Shown here piece by piece: positions 20,456 to 30,932 of a stretch of 64,000 bases of DNA. This DNA comes from Eutreptiella sp. 'Long Island Sound 2002' (lineage: Eukaryota; Euglenozoa; Euglenophyceae; Eutreptiales; Eutreptiaceae), in NCBI GenBank assembly GCA_964036045.1, contig OZ038378.1, forward strand, positions 187,091,128 through 187,155,127, read 5' to 3'. Position 1 is the stretch's first letter. Every line of letters begins with the position of its first letter. The notes under the pieces were generated by a model. The model was not told the origin of the DNA. It did no database searches and worked only from the letters and a program-made list of their open reading frames with translations. The position numbers and the translations under genes were made by a program.

Positions 20456-21470
20456 GCGTAGCTTATACAAGGGGGGGGGGGGGGGTAGCATCCACCAAAA
20501 CTTTGGCCGAATCCGAAGCACCACCACGGAGATGTGGTTTACCCCCATTTCGCGTGTGCTTGCTGCTTGCTCGCTTGCTGCTTGCTACTTGCTTGCTTGC
20601 TGCTTGCTTGCTTGCCAAACCTGTTACGTCCACCCTAGACACTAAAGAGGGTTATAAAACCAAGACTGTTTCCACGAGCTTGGTGAGCAGACCATATCTT
20701 GGCTTACGTGGCTCAAGATGCGATTTCGAGCGCACCTAATCCACCCACAACCACCCACTTTTGGTGGGTTCCATACCTCAAAATTGCCCTAACCGGCGCT
20801 TAGACCCCCGTCCTAGGCCCAGTGGGCTGCGGCAAGCTGCAGCAGGTAACCCAAAGAGGTGGGTGCCAAAAGGGGTCAACAAGCTCCACCGCGTCCAAAA
20901 CAATGACGTTTCTCAAAAACGACCCCGGACTACACGGAATGCCAAAACAAGTGTTTTTAGCGCGTTTTGAGCTCGTTGTGGCCCTCCTAAAAGCCCAAAA
21001 TGCCTTGAAAATGGGCTGTTTTGGGCAAAAAATGGGTCATAAATGTGTTTTTCCAAAAATGATCTTGGACCATTTGGGGTGCCTAAACAGGTGAAATGAG
21101 CCCCTTTTGAGCCCATTGCAAGGCATTTTGGCCCCTCCAAAGTCACAAAATGCCTTGAAAATTTGCCGTCTTGGGACCAAAATTCAGTCAAAAATGGATC
21201 AAAAATGGGCTATTTGAGGGTGCACAAACAAGTGGAATGAGCCCATTTTGAGCCCATGTTGAGCAATTTTACCCCCTCTCAAGGCCAAAAGGGCCTTGAA
21301 AATAGGCCCATTTGGGACCACAACTGGCTCAAAAGCGGGTCAAAACCATGGTTTTTCAAACGTGATCCTAGTCCAGTTGTGGTGCCCAAAGGGATGAATG
21401 CAATTCATTTTGAGCCCCATTTGAGCTGCTCTCATCAACTTTCCACGGTGTAGCCCAACCTTTGTCGTTA
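20456..21470. repeat. Inverted copy of the left flanking repeats
   Basis: Reverse complement of sequences left of the LINE: GCGTAGCTTATACAAGGGGG matches 14233-14262 inverted; the (TGCT/TGC)n tract 20558-20615 matches the AGCA tracts; AACCCTCTTTAGTGTCTAGG follows inverted; and 20690-21450 (GGGCCAAAA/CCCATTTT-rich, with GTGGGCTGCGGCAAGCTGC) matches 13300-13960 inverted. A G-run of 14 lies at 20470-20485. No gene is supported. Copy 2: 56200-57190. Confidence 0.6.
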
Positions 21471-22251
21471 AAGTCTCCGAGACAATGTTCCTTTCCACAC
21501 CAGCTGGGTCCCAATATTCAATCCTGGTTAGGGGTAGGGCTAGGGTCACCTAGCTCCTGGAACCAGTCTTGGACCTCTTCAGTGTCTAGTCCTTCTGTCC
21601 TTTGGCTTTGGAGCGTGCAGCAAGATCCCCGCAAGATGGCTCGTAACGTCCGCACTATTGAGGTGGATCAAAACGGCCTGAAGTGTAGGATTGAGCATGA
21701 AGTTGGTGTGCACCAAGTCACTAACGAGCCCGGGCTCCATCTCTCCAAGAACACTCCGCGGCACGGTCAAATGAACACAACACAATGCACACAATAGAAC
21801 TAGTAATCATTGCTCTGCTCTCATGTTCTGGTGGTATATTATGAGTGATTAGGCATCATGGACACCTAGTAGAACTCAAGCAAGGTCAAATACTGAAGTT
21901 TATAGTTCGGCAGGAGAACTGTAGTTCGGGTACGTTTATCCCTCTTTCCAAAGCAACAAAGTCTGGGTAGTCAGCATCTGTGTTGTATTTCCTGTTTTCT
22001 TATCCAGTGGTTTTTGAATTTTTGCCATGGTCGGGCAGGAATGAGTTGTGGACAGTTTTACACAACCAGTGGGCGGAACACCAAATCCGGTGGCTCGGCC
22101 ACCCCTTGATGACGCAAGTGCGCACAGTGGGAAGCCACCGAAGGCCATAAAAACCCAGATTCGTCAGATGCAGCCACTGAGTTCTTTGATACTCCGTCCG
22201 GCTGTGCACTACGGCGAGTGATCGGGAAGCCTGCCCCACGACCTAACCAAC
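21471..22251 (+). other. Leader region before the Gag-RT element, with a short ORF
   Basis: A 54-residue frame starting MARNVRTIEVDQNGLKCR at 21636 runs to 21797 and is preserved in copy 2 (57381-57542) with few changes. A TTAGGGGTAGGGCTAGGGTCACC telomere-like tract is at 21529-21551. The remainder, to about 22250, is AT-rich with no supported gene. This may be the leader of the following retroelement. Confidence 0.35.
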
Positions 22252-23211
22252 ATGGCAATGAATGACGTCCTTAAGAGGGTGACAGAACAGGGTGTCGGAA
22301 CAGATCACCCAAGAATTCCAGGGTATGTATCCTGGAATGCCTGCTGACAGATCCTGGTTGGTCCTGGCAGTATATGAACTGTAGACGGGGGATAAATTAC
22401 GAGCAGCGGAACGACTTTTCGAAATTGGGGCGAGAGACCATGGTATGGAGGAGTGGATGTCGCGCTATGTGCAGAGGTTGAGAGCACAGTACCAACAGGC
22501 ATTGCAGGATCGAGCCCAGAGCGAAAAAGACAGAGCTGAGACAGGAAGAAACCCCCAGACTGGGGAAACCTTTGACGATCGGATGGAGGAAGATGATGTC
22601 GGTGATGTAGGAGAAAAATCAGCTAAGAGGAACCCCACAGAGCCGTCCAAAAAGAAGGCCTGGAAAATGTGAAAACATCCTGGTGCCATCAAGTGGGTCC
22701 GAAAATTGGGGCATCTTTTGGAGACTCAAAATGACTAGGATGACGAGATTCCTCCGTGGGCGCGTGGTGTTTGGGAAATCACCATGAGTATGGATAAGTC
22801 AGGCAAACAATACCTGAAGGATGAGGCACCAGCTGAGAGGGCAAAACAGAAGCGACAGGAAAAGAAGGCCAAAAAGAAGGCAAAACGACAGGCCCGGAAG
22901 GGGCGTGGAAGAAGGTTCGAGATTCGTCGGAGTCCTCGAGCAGTGACGGTGAGACGAGTTCGAGTTCGAGCGAGGAGAGCTTCAACAGCTCCAACAGTAG
23001 CCCCGAATCAACCCCTAGAAGGAGAACTCGAGGACGCAGAGTTGGGGCAGTGCCGAGTGGGGCGCCGGAGTTTAAAATCATCAATGGCAAGCGTCACTTC
23101 AAATCTCAGGCAGGAAGCTGGGTGGACTGCACTGCACCTCCTAGCAAGCCGTGTGAGAGATGTGGACAGCGACATTGGTGGCATGAGAGTAAAGATTTAA
23201 AGTGTTCCTGA
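22252..23211 (+). pseudogene. Gag-like protein with zinc knuckle (copy 1)
   Basis: The coding frame begins about MAMNDVLKRVTEQGVGTD (22252) but moves frame before LRAAERLFEIGARDHG. Frame 2 then runs MEEWMSRYVQRLRAQYQQ (22445), an acidic EEDDVGDVGE segment, and after two stops MSMDKSGKQYLKDEAPAE with a strongly Lys-rich stretch. Near 22910 it shifts to a Ser/Asp/Glu-rich stretch ending in C-E-R-C-G-Q-R-H-WW-H-E-x5-K-C (stop 23211), a CCHC-type knuckle. Basic region, acidic Ser-rich linker and knuckle just before an RT are what one expects of a retroelement Gag. The same shifts occur in copy 2 (58000-58956), so they are ancestral. Confidence 0.55.
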
Positions 23212-24086
23212 ATCGCTGGTGCACAGGTGGTGCCAGGAGAGCAGGGCAAGGGGCACAACGAGAGAGCAGTCCAGGAGGGGAGTGGAGAAGAGCGGAGAGG
23301 CCCCATGCTCCTTTCCCGGTTGGGGGAGCTGACGAGTCCGTGCAGCAGATCCGCGAGGCCTTGTTGGGCGCAGCGGACGCGGCAGAACAGGAGCTGTGGA
23401 GCAGGTACATGGCGACAGTCTGGAAGAGGTTGGAGCAAAAGAGCAGAGACGGTTATGTCGCGGGCATCCGGCGATACCTTGGAGTCCTTCGCAGACGACC
23501 AGAGCTGGAGGTGCGGCGGCCCTCGAGGAGGCACGTGGAGCAAAACGCTGACGCACACATGGTGAGTCAGACTCGGAGATTGCAGAGCGGCTGGCAAGCG
23601 GAGAAGAGGATAACTCCGAGGCAAAATATCACTTCGAGCACGCAGATGCATGATGATGGGGACAGAGAGAGGCCCGTACAACAAAGTACAACAGAGGAAA
23701 CAAAGAACTAGGCGAGTTGCAAGACGTGCGATGCGATACAGGCGGTCAGTGGTCTGGCTGGTGTGCCGGGTGAGCAAGTTCCTTCGTTGAATGCCGCGCT
23801 GCTGTCAATGGTTCATGGAGTAGAGGATGCGATGAATTCCAAGGGGTTGGCTGGAAATGGACTTCTGGAGGCCATGGTGACACTGTCACAAGCTAGCCTG
23901 TCACAGGCAAGCACTGAGTCCTACTATCCTGAGGATGAGGATGATTGCATGGCTGATCCTGAACTGGCCAGCAGGGGGGTGGGGGCTGTGGGTAGTGTCC
24001 GAGTGGCCCCCAGTCTGTGGCAGCCGTGGGTACCAGGTGAATTGTGTAAGAGGTACCAGGAGTGGTATCCAAGGGCAAGGGGGTAA
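23202..24086 (+). pseudogene. Gag-Pol linker region, one in-frame stop
   Basis: Frame 3 is open from 23202 to 24086 except for one TAG at 23709. It contains a helical segment (AEQELWSRYMATVWKRLEQKSRDGYVAGIRRYLG, cited by parts), a Gln/Thr-rich stretch, then VPSLNAALLSMVHGVEDAM, a Ser/Gln-rich linker, an acidic YYPEDEDD and PWVPGELCKRYQEWYP leading into the RT frame. This looks like the region joining Gag and RT in one polyprotein. I do not recognise a protease (no DTG/DSG triad seen). Confidence 0.4.
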
Positions 24087-24673
24087 AGGAGATGCTAGAG
24101 GCCATACGAGTGGCAGGTGGGCTGAAAGAAACTGGAGACAGGCCGGCCACGGGACGGGCGGTAGTCATCCCGAAAAATTCGGAAAAGTGCAGCATGATTT
24201 TGAACTGCAAGGAACAGATTCACGCGAGTGGAGTTAAGCCAAAAGGATTCCGTTTACCGCAGGTGGAAAGGATATGTGACCGTCTGGTTTTTGAAAACAA
24301 GCAGTCGAGGTGGTGGATGTGTAAGTTAGATCGAAGCAAAGGCTACTGGAGCATCAGACTGCCGGCCTAGTGGAGGAACAGTTTTCAGGTTTACATGCCT
24401 GGGGCGGGGGGTATAGATGGACAAGGCTGCCCTTTGGTTGGTCTTTCAGTCTGGTGGTGTGCCAGAAATTGGTTTCAGGTATTGTTCGTGGTGTTTTGGC
24501 CCGTCTGCAGGCAGATGGCTTTGTTTACTTGGATGACATTCTCCTTGGTGCCAGACGATCTAAGGTGAAACGAGGTGCGTGTTGTGTCGCACAGAAACTG
24601 CGTGGGGCAGGGTTTCTGATCAGTCCAATCAGTCCAAAGTCTGTGTGTGAGCCGACGCAGAGGTTGGACTTCA
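24062..24673 (+). pseudogene. Reverse transcriptase, first part (interrupted by E2)
   Basis: Frame 2 starts with RT finger and palm motifs: GRAVVIPKNSEKC, GFRLPQVERICDRL and WWMCKLDRSKGYWSIRLPA, the last holding the first catalytic Asp. A TAG (24368) and a change of frame follow, then RLPFGWSFSLVVCQKL and FVYLDDILLGARRSK with the YLDD catalytic box, then FLISPISPKSVCEPTQRLDF. Coding is cut at 24673 by E2 and resumes at 30252. The motif set is that of LTR/DIRS-type RTs rather than LINE RTs. No integrase or tyrosine recombinase is seen, so the order cannot be fixed. Confidence 0.65.
24653..24673. repeat. Target-site duplication, left copy (21 bp) of E2
   Basis: Identical to 30231-30251. The undisturbed site in block copy 2 is 60407-60427 and has a single copy. 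Seven more bases upstream (GTGTGAG) also match after one mismatch. Confidence 0.9.
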
Positions 24674-26296
24674 GGTAGGTAGGTAGGTATCTTCAGGAGC
24701 TCGGGATGCCTCCTTTGACATTGCAGGAAGAAGGTCTTACCAAGGGGACGTCCTGTCCCTCCCACTGCCCTATGTCAGGTGCCTCTTGAGCCGCTCCCGC
24801 ATGTGCTTGGGAAGGCATTGTCGCGGCCACCCGGTCCATGTGTCCCAGGTGGGAGGGTGTCCCCACATGTGTCCATGGGTAGGGCCACATACCCCCTCCT
24901 TTGGGCGGCAGCTCTGGGGGGCTGCCCAGCTGTGTGGAGTATCTCTCACCACAAGGGGTATTGCTCCCGCTTGTCTACGGTACGACCGCCTCACCCTTGT
25001 GGCTTCAGTTGCGGGGCCACTCTGCTTGGCAGGTGACCCCCTCCTGGACTGTGTACCGGCTCGCCTGTCACCGGTTGCTTCCATGGCTCCGGGTGACGTT
25101 TGCCATGGTCTCCGGTGCAGCCTGGCCGGGCTCGGACCAGTGGCCTTGGAGTATCGCTCCTGCCACTGGCCTGGTGGGTCGGCTGGGTCGCCCCAGTGCG
25201 TCCGACCCATGGGGTATTGGTTCTTTCCTGTCCCTCGGCCGCCCTACGTGTGTGCAGTGTCCTGGGCCGCTGGGCTCCTGTTCACCGGTGTGCCCGCGCG
25301 GTTTGCTGTGCTGCGTCTGCGGTGTCCTGGGCCAGCCGGCTCCTGTTCACCGGTGTGCTCGCTCGGTGTGTTGTGTTGCATGTGCGGTCCCCTGGGCCAC
25401 TGGGCTCCTGTTCACCGGTGTGCGTGCTGTGTGCCATGGGTGGTTGTGTCCCTCTTCCTCCCCCCCTAATTTTCGCTTTTTTTTTTCTTGTGTTTTTTTT
25501 TTTTTTTTTGGAAAAAAATAAAGAAAAACAAAAAAGAGAAAAACAGGGGCGCGCGTACACTGCAGGCACAGGCACGGGCAGCTGGTGCGGCGGTGCAATA
25601 GAGTTGTGTCCTCTGGCGTGTGTCGTCGGTGCTGTGGCGGCGGTCGCGCCCCAGGGGTGCGGCTCGTGCGTCCTGATGTACACGGGCTTGGGTCAGGGTG
25701 GGTTTGGTGAGGTGTCTCTTTGCTTCTGGAGCTGGCTGGTTAGGCGGCTGTGCGGGCTGTGGGTGTGGGCTGTGGTTACGTTGTTCCCTCGGCGGGTTTG
25801 GTTAGGGGTTAAGGGTTAGCGGTTTCGGGGTGTGGCTCGGGTTTGATTTGTGCTTGAGTTCTGGCTCGGTTAGGCGGTTGCGCGGGGCCGGGCGTGTGGG
25901 TAGCGGCGTCCACGGGGTCGTGCGCCCGAGGCGAGTGCCGGTTGGTGCGTGCGGGCCGGCCGTTGGCCGGTGGCCTCACTGGGAGTCCCACATGGAGGGG
26001 TCGACGGGCGTGCCGGGGGCGTACGCAGCGTGCAGGCTGGGCAGCAGCGGGCGCACGTGCAGGGCGTCGGCGTGCCCGATGAGGACCTCACTGAGGACCG
26101 AGGGGTTGGCGGCAAGCAGTATGCGATGCCCGGGAGGGGTGGCGGCGAGGAGCGGGAGGATGTCCGCGGCCTGCGACGTGGGGGCGAACACGACGTGGGC
26201 CAGGTTGCGGCCCCGGGAGCGGTGCTGGGGGGAGCGGGACCACAGGACGGCGGTCTACTGTGAGGTGCCAAGTGGCGCGATGGTGGAGGAGCCGGA
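24674..26296 (-). other. E2 3' untranslated region
   Basis: No gene supported on either strand. Notable are CTCCTGTTCACCGGTGTG units repeated four times (25280-25425), a T-run followed by an A-run (25480-25540) able to fold back, and a TTAGGGGTTAAGGGTTAG telomere-like stretch at 25800-25817. Confidence 0.45.
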
Positions 26297-29200
26297 CTAG
26301 GGCGATGCTGTGGCGCAGTGTGTGGGGCTGGGTGCTGGGCGGCGTGGGGACGTGCGGCGGGAGGGGGGGGGGGCGGGGCGGTGGCGTGGGAGGGGGCACG
26401 GCGGAGGAGTGACGTCAGTGACGTGTGTGTCGTGCTGAGGGTGGAGAGGAGCCCACGGTATCGGGCCTGGGTTCGGCGCCTTTGGGCGTAGTGGGTGTCG
26501 TTTGGTGACTTTTGGGCGGGGCCTGGCGTGGCGCCCCGTGGTGGTGGTGTGCTGGGTAACGGGGTTAGATGGCGGCGCCGCTGGCCGGGGGGTCAGGCGC
26601 GTCGTGTTGTGTTGCGCGCAGGGCTCCTGGGGTTCTGTGGGTGTCGCCGGTGTCGGTGCGCCGACGCTTGTGGGGTGGTGAGGGGGTGTGTGCGTGCGGG
26701 GCTGGGCTTTGGGTGATGTCCCACAGGCGGATGCCGTCTCGCCGCGTTTCCTGGAGGGTCTTCGCAGGCGCCTGAGGACATACGGGTGGTCCTGGGGCGC
26801 GGGGAGGTTGCGGGGGTGGACTCCCAGGGGGTGGAGCGCATCGGCCAGCATGGCTTCCCATGCGGCCTGCGGCATCCACCCCCCCGCCGGCCGGAGGCGG
26901 CAGTTCTCCACCGACCCCTTGCAGGGCCGATGGACCAGGCCCTCGAGGGAGGGCTCTCCCCGGGCCCATTTCCGCAGCTCCCAGAGCTGCGTGTGGGTCC
27001 AGCGCTGCCACCACTGTTCCTGGGCGGGCCTCCGGTCTTGGGCGGAGGAGTGGGCGTGGGTGGGTGTGACGGGGTCGTGGGGACCGGCGGCGGTGGCGGG
27101 CCTGGGGGATTCTTCGTAGTCCTGTTCCGTGGGGGTGCGTGGGGAGTGGGGGTGCACGCGGATGTGGACCCGCGGGTGTGCGCGTACGGTCTCCGCCTCA
27201 GGGTTGGGCGGGGATTCGCGGCGGCGGCGGTAGTGGGGCATGCGTTGCATGTGGGCTGTCATCGGGGGCCGGTAGGGGGGCAGGGGCCGCTGCTGGTGGA
27301 CCCTGGCGTTGTTCTTGGTTGGTCGGGAGCGGTCCGTGGGTCTGGGGTGGGGGCTTTGGGAGGTGGCGGGACGAGGCGCGCCGCGCTTCGGCCGCGGCGC
27401 GCTCCGCCATGAAGGTGGTGGCGGTGGGGTCGGTGACGGTGGGGGGGCGCCGCGCTGGGCGCTGCTGCCTTCGGGCCTGGGACGGCTGGGGCCGGATGTC
27501 GTAGAGGACATCCGCGGGGAGCCGGGCTCGCGCTGCCGTCGTGGCGCCGGGTTTTGGTTTGGGTTTGGGCTTGGCTGCGGGTTGCCGTTTGGCGGCGGTC
27601 TTGGGCTTCGGCTGGGTCGTGGGCGTGGGCTTCGTCTGGGGCGTGGGCCTTGGCGGCGGCGGGGCTGCTCGCGGTGAGGGCGGGTTTTCGAGGCCCGTTT
27701 CGGAGGTGTCCCCCGCGGCCTGGGGGGTGGAGTGCTGGATGAGGACGTGGTGGTGGTGGTGGATGAGGTGGTTGTGGTGGTGGAGGTTGTGGAGTCGGAG
27801 GCGGAGGAGAGGGCTGCGGGAGACGGCGGAGGGTCCCGGGCCTCGGGGGCGGGCGTATGATGCTGGGTCCTGTAAGTAGCGAGAACGAGGGTGCAGGTTC
27901 GGGCATCGGGCGTGTGCGCGCGCTTTCCCTGGTGATCCGTGCGTGCTGGTGTTGGCGTGGCGGCGTTGTCTCGGCTGCGCGGGCACGTGGGTTACCCGGG
28001 GGGTGGCCATATCTGCTCCAGGACGTGGGGGTGTGTTTGCTGGAGGTACTCGAGGGTCCGGAGGAAGCATCGCTGGATGCCGGGCATGTCCTCCTCTGTG
28101 AGGTGGGGGTAGTTTTGGGTGGGGGTGTGGGGGCCCGGCCATAGCAGCGTCATGAGGCGGGCTGCCACCATGTACGGGCATAGTTGTAGGGTGGTGGGGC
28201 GTGGGGGGGTGGGTCCCCTGCGGTTTGGGGGGGCTTCCCTCTGCTGGGGGCGCAGCGTGACCACCCACACCCATCGGTCCGTGGGGATCCCCCAGGTCCG
28301 TTGGGTCCACTTGGCGAGGCAATACATCGCCCTACCAAGGCCCTGGTAACCGCTGCGGATCGAGAGCAGCGTGTCCAGGGATTCGGGTTCCCACGTGCCC
28401 CAGATGTGGGGGTCGTCCGGGTCGTTCCCCCTGGCGTACGTGTCGGGGCCTGGGTTGTGTGGGGGGGGGGGTGTAGTCGGCGGGGAGGAGGGAGTCGGTG
28501 CCGTGTACCACCCAGAGGTCTGTGGGTGCGTCGTAGGTGGTGGTGGAGAGGGTGTAGTGCAGATTGTACATGAGGGTCATGTACGTGGAGGAGGCTGGCT
28601 GCTGCTCATCGTTGGTGGGGATGTCCCCCGGGACATGGGGCCGGAAGTTGCTTAGGGAGGCCATCCGGGCTACCCATGTTTCCCGCTCCCACTCTTTGGT
28701 GCTGTCGGGGGTGGCGTCGGGTGGGGGGTGGGCCATGTTGGGCTCGCGGTAGCGGGTGCGGCCCTGGGTGCTGTCCCGCTCCGGCATCGGGTGTCCGACC
28801 AGGTGTCGCCCCCAGTCGATGGGGGGCAACCAGATCCGGCTCCCCGTGGGGGGCGGGCTCTCGCCGTCTGGGCTGGCGCGTGGGGGGCGCTCGTGTCGGG
28901 CGACGTGGAGGAAGGCGTCGAAGAGGAAGTCTCTGACGCCTTCCCCCAGGGTGGCCGCCTGGACCAGGGTGGCCGCCCGGATGGGGGTGCTGGTGCCGGA
29001 GGTGCGGAGGTACAGCACGACGGCCTGTTCCCCGAGTCCCCGGAGGTGCTGCCGTACCGCTGCGGGGTTGTGTAGGGCGTAGGGTTCGGCCGGTGCGGCG
29101 ACTGGTGGTGCGGGGTGTGATGGGGGGGGTGGTGTGGGTTTGGGGGGGGTGGTCGTCGTTGTCGCGCGTGGGGTCCGGTGATGGGGTCTCTTGTGGCGGT

Positions 29201-30218
29201 CGCGGGAGGGGGGATTCGCGGTGGCGTGTGTCGGCGGGGGTATCGACGTCAATTGGCTGGTGCTGGCTGCCGCGTGTTGTGTCCGTGGCCTGGTCTCGGG
29301 GGGGGGGGGGGTGGGGGGGGGTGGTGTGGGGGTGGCGCTGTTGGTGGTGGGGGGGGCGGGGGTGGGTGTTGTGCCGGCTGGGGGTCTGGGCGTCCCTGTG
29401 GGTCGTGTGGGTGTTGCGTGTGTGCGCCGTGCGGCCCTTGCGGTTCTTGACTGGTTGTGGTGCCGGGGTGTGGGTGGGAGGCGGCCGCATGGGCGTCCGG
29501 GTGGGGCTGTGGTCCCTATGTAATGGGTGGCTGCTGGTGGATGGTGCTCGCTGGTATGGGGTGTCGGTGGGGGGGCTGCTGGTGGTGGTGGGGTGGGGGG
29601 GGCGGGGGTGGGTGTTGTGCTGGCTTGGGGTCCGGGCGTCCCTGTGGGTCGTGTGGGTGTTGCGTGTGTGCGCCGTGTGGCCCTTGCGGTTCTTGACTGG
29701 TTGTGGTGCCGGGGTGCGGGTGGGAGGCCACCGCATGAGCCCCCGGGTGGGGCTGTGGTCCGTATGTGATGGGTGGCTGCTGGTGGATGGTGCTCGCTGG
29801 TATGGGGTGTGGGTGGGGGGGCTGTTGGTGGTGGTGGGGCGCTCCTACTAGGCCCTGGTGTTGCTGGTGTGCGTGCGCGGTTCCTCGCGGGTCCATGGGG
29901 GTGTACCGTGGCTCGTATGTCGTGGGCCCGTGTAGCGGGGGCGGCGGGTGGTGCTGGACCGCGTGGTGGTGGTGTGGAGGGTGTGCCGGTTGTGTGTGGT
30001 ACCCCGGCGTGGGTGGGTGTGGTGGCAGGGGCTGGTGGTGGTGGAATACGTGATGGTGTGGTGCGGTGATGTGCGCTATGTGGGGTAGGTGGTTCGCGGG
30101 GCCTGGTTGTGCTGGGGCGTGGTGGGGATGTAGCTGGTGGGGGTCGCTGTAGCATGGGGGCATTAGGGGGTAGGGGTTGGGAGGGACGGGGGCGTGGTGG
30201 TGGTGTTGTTGGTGCCAT
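26297..30218 (-). pseudogene. E2 ORF: Pro-rich N-terminus, ordered core, Pro-rich linker, PAGGW domain
   Basis: From ATG 30218 on the minus strand: about 360 residues of Pro/His/Thr-rich sequence, including two units of about 82 residues (ESEHH-type PPTPHTSEHHPPAATH starts), then an ordered core (QHLRGLGEQAVVLYLRTSG, EGVRDFLFDAFLHVARHE, STYMTLMYNLHYTLSTTTYD). Near the G-run at about 28460 the frame shifts; coding resumes as LDTLLSIRSGYQGLGRAMYC, WGIPTDRWVWVV and LTEEDMPGIQRCFLRTLEYL to about 27992. A Pro/Lys-rich linker follows, then WWQRWTHTQLWELRKWARG, RPAGGWMPQAAWEAMLADAL and a Pro-rich tail to 26297. The PGGW part matches the E1 C-terminus. Function unknown. Confidence 0.45.
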
Positions 30219-30230
30219 GTCCGTGTGAGG

Positions 30231-30251
30231 CGACGCAGAGGTTGGACTTCA
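30231..30251. repeat. Target-site duplication, right copy (21 bp) of E2
   Basis: Perfect match to 24653-24673; the interrupted RT reading frame resumes directly after it. Confidence 0.9.
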
Positions 30252-30683
30252 TTCATTCAGTGGTTTGATACGGAGAAAGGGAGTGATGGGAACAAACAGG
30301 GATTGTTGGTTGGAATCCTGGGACTGTGGGTTTTGGCTGTGATTGGACCGTTTGACTCCCTATTAATGTCACGCCTCCTGGGACGTTTAGAATGGGCACT
30401 GAGGCCCAATGTAGGTGCAGCGGCTTTCCTAGCCGGTGCATATCAGTGGATGCAGGATAGCCATTTTCGCTGTGGGTTGCCTGTTTGGCGGTCTTTGATG
30501 ACCGCCATCATTTTTGCTATATTGCCCCAGAGGCTTAGGCCTAATGTTTGTCCTGTCCTGCCTGTGAAGGGGGTGGATGATATGCATGTCTTGTTTTGTA
30601 CACAATTCCGTCTAAGGATGGCCGCCGATTTTTCATGGGTGTTATGTCCAAGGTGGCAAGTTAGAAGGAAGTTCAATCAGTGA
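30252..30683 (+). pseudogene. Reverse transcriptase, second part (thumb/connection)
   Basis: Frame 3 gives FIQWFDTEKG, then GLLVGILGLWVL, LLGRLEWALRPNVGAAAFLAGAYQWMQ and RLRMAADFSWVLCPRW, ending at 30683. The order LG-x-x-DT followed by a helical segment and a FL-GAY-W motif fits the region after YLDD in DIRS/LTR-type RTs. No RNase H DxS/DAS motif is seen before the stop, so the element is truncated or diverged. Copy 2: 60407-60859. Confidence 0.5.
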
Positions 30684-30932
30684 AAAAAGTTCTGAAAAAA
30701 AAGTGTAATCAGTGCAAGCAGTGAAAAAAGATGGGGTGCCAAGAGGTGCCATCCCGGTTGTGCTAACGCGCAATTTGGCTGTGGGGAACACTTATACGAT
30801 AATAATTTATTTCCAAGGTGGCAAGTTAGAAGGAAGTGAAATCAGTGAAGAAAGTTCTGAAAAAGAAGTGAAATTGGTTTTGTGACGAAGGGTCAGCTTA
30901 AGGATGACAGTGCTGTTTGGAAGGACATGTGT
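30649..30932 (+). repeat. Direct repeats at the right end of block copy 1
   Basis: The segment CCAAGGTGGCAAGTTAGAAGG plus the following AGT-AATCAGTGAA-AAAGTTCTGAAAAA occurs at 30649-30700 and again at 30813-30866. In copy 2 it is at 60827-60875 and 60959-61012. The block's homology ends 65 bases later. Possibly the terminal repeat of the Gag-RT element. Confidence 0.5.

Larger units (their letters stand above)
24674..30230 (-). mobile_element. GC-rich retroelement E2, minus strand, inserted in the RT gene
   Basis: A 5557-bp insertion with a 21-bp target duplication, absent from copy 2. On the minus strand its 5' end (30230) falls 12 bases before an ATG, so it is probably 5'-truncated. Its 3' end (24674) carries four TACC units (GGTAGGTAGGTAGGTA on the plus strand). 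Target duplication, 5' truncation and a short-repeat 3' tail are hallmarks of target-primed reverse transcription. Composition is far more GC-rich than the host element. The coding part is 26297-30218; the 3' part 24674-26296 has no supported gene. Its C-terminal domain resembles that of E1, making the two one family. Confidence 0.8.
8888..30932 (+). repeat. Large duplicated block, copy 1 (about 16.5 kb without E2)
   Basis: Collinear with 37894-61079 in the same orientation, differing by scattered substitutions and small indels. Removing E2 (5.56 kb) here, and the two LTR elements there, leaves about 16.5 and 16.7 kb. Homology ends sharply at ...GGA-ATGTGT (30932 here, 61079 in copy 2). It contains an unknown broken gene, a MITE, a foldback-like repeat, a non-LTR retrotransposon and a Gag-RT retroelement. 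It may be a segmental duplication or two insertions of one composite element. Confidence 0.85.

Noticed and set aside
25280-25430. Cys/Gly-rich ORFs with repeated CSPVC segments in the E2 3' region
   Set aside because: They are antisense to E2 and come from an 18-base repeated segment (CTCCTGTTCACCGGTGTG). No start context, signal or counterpart in E1.
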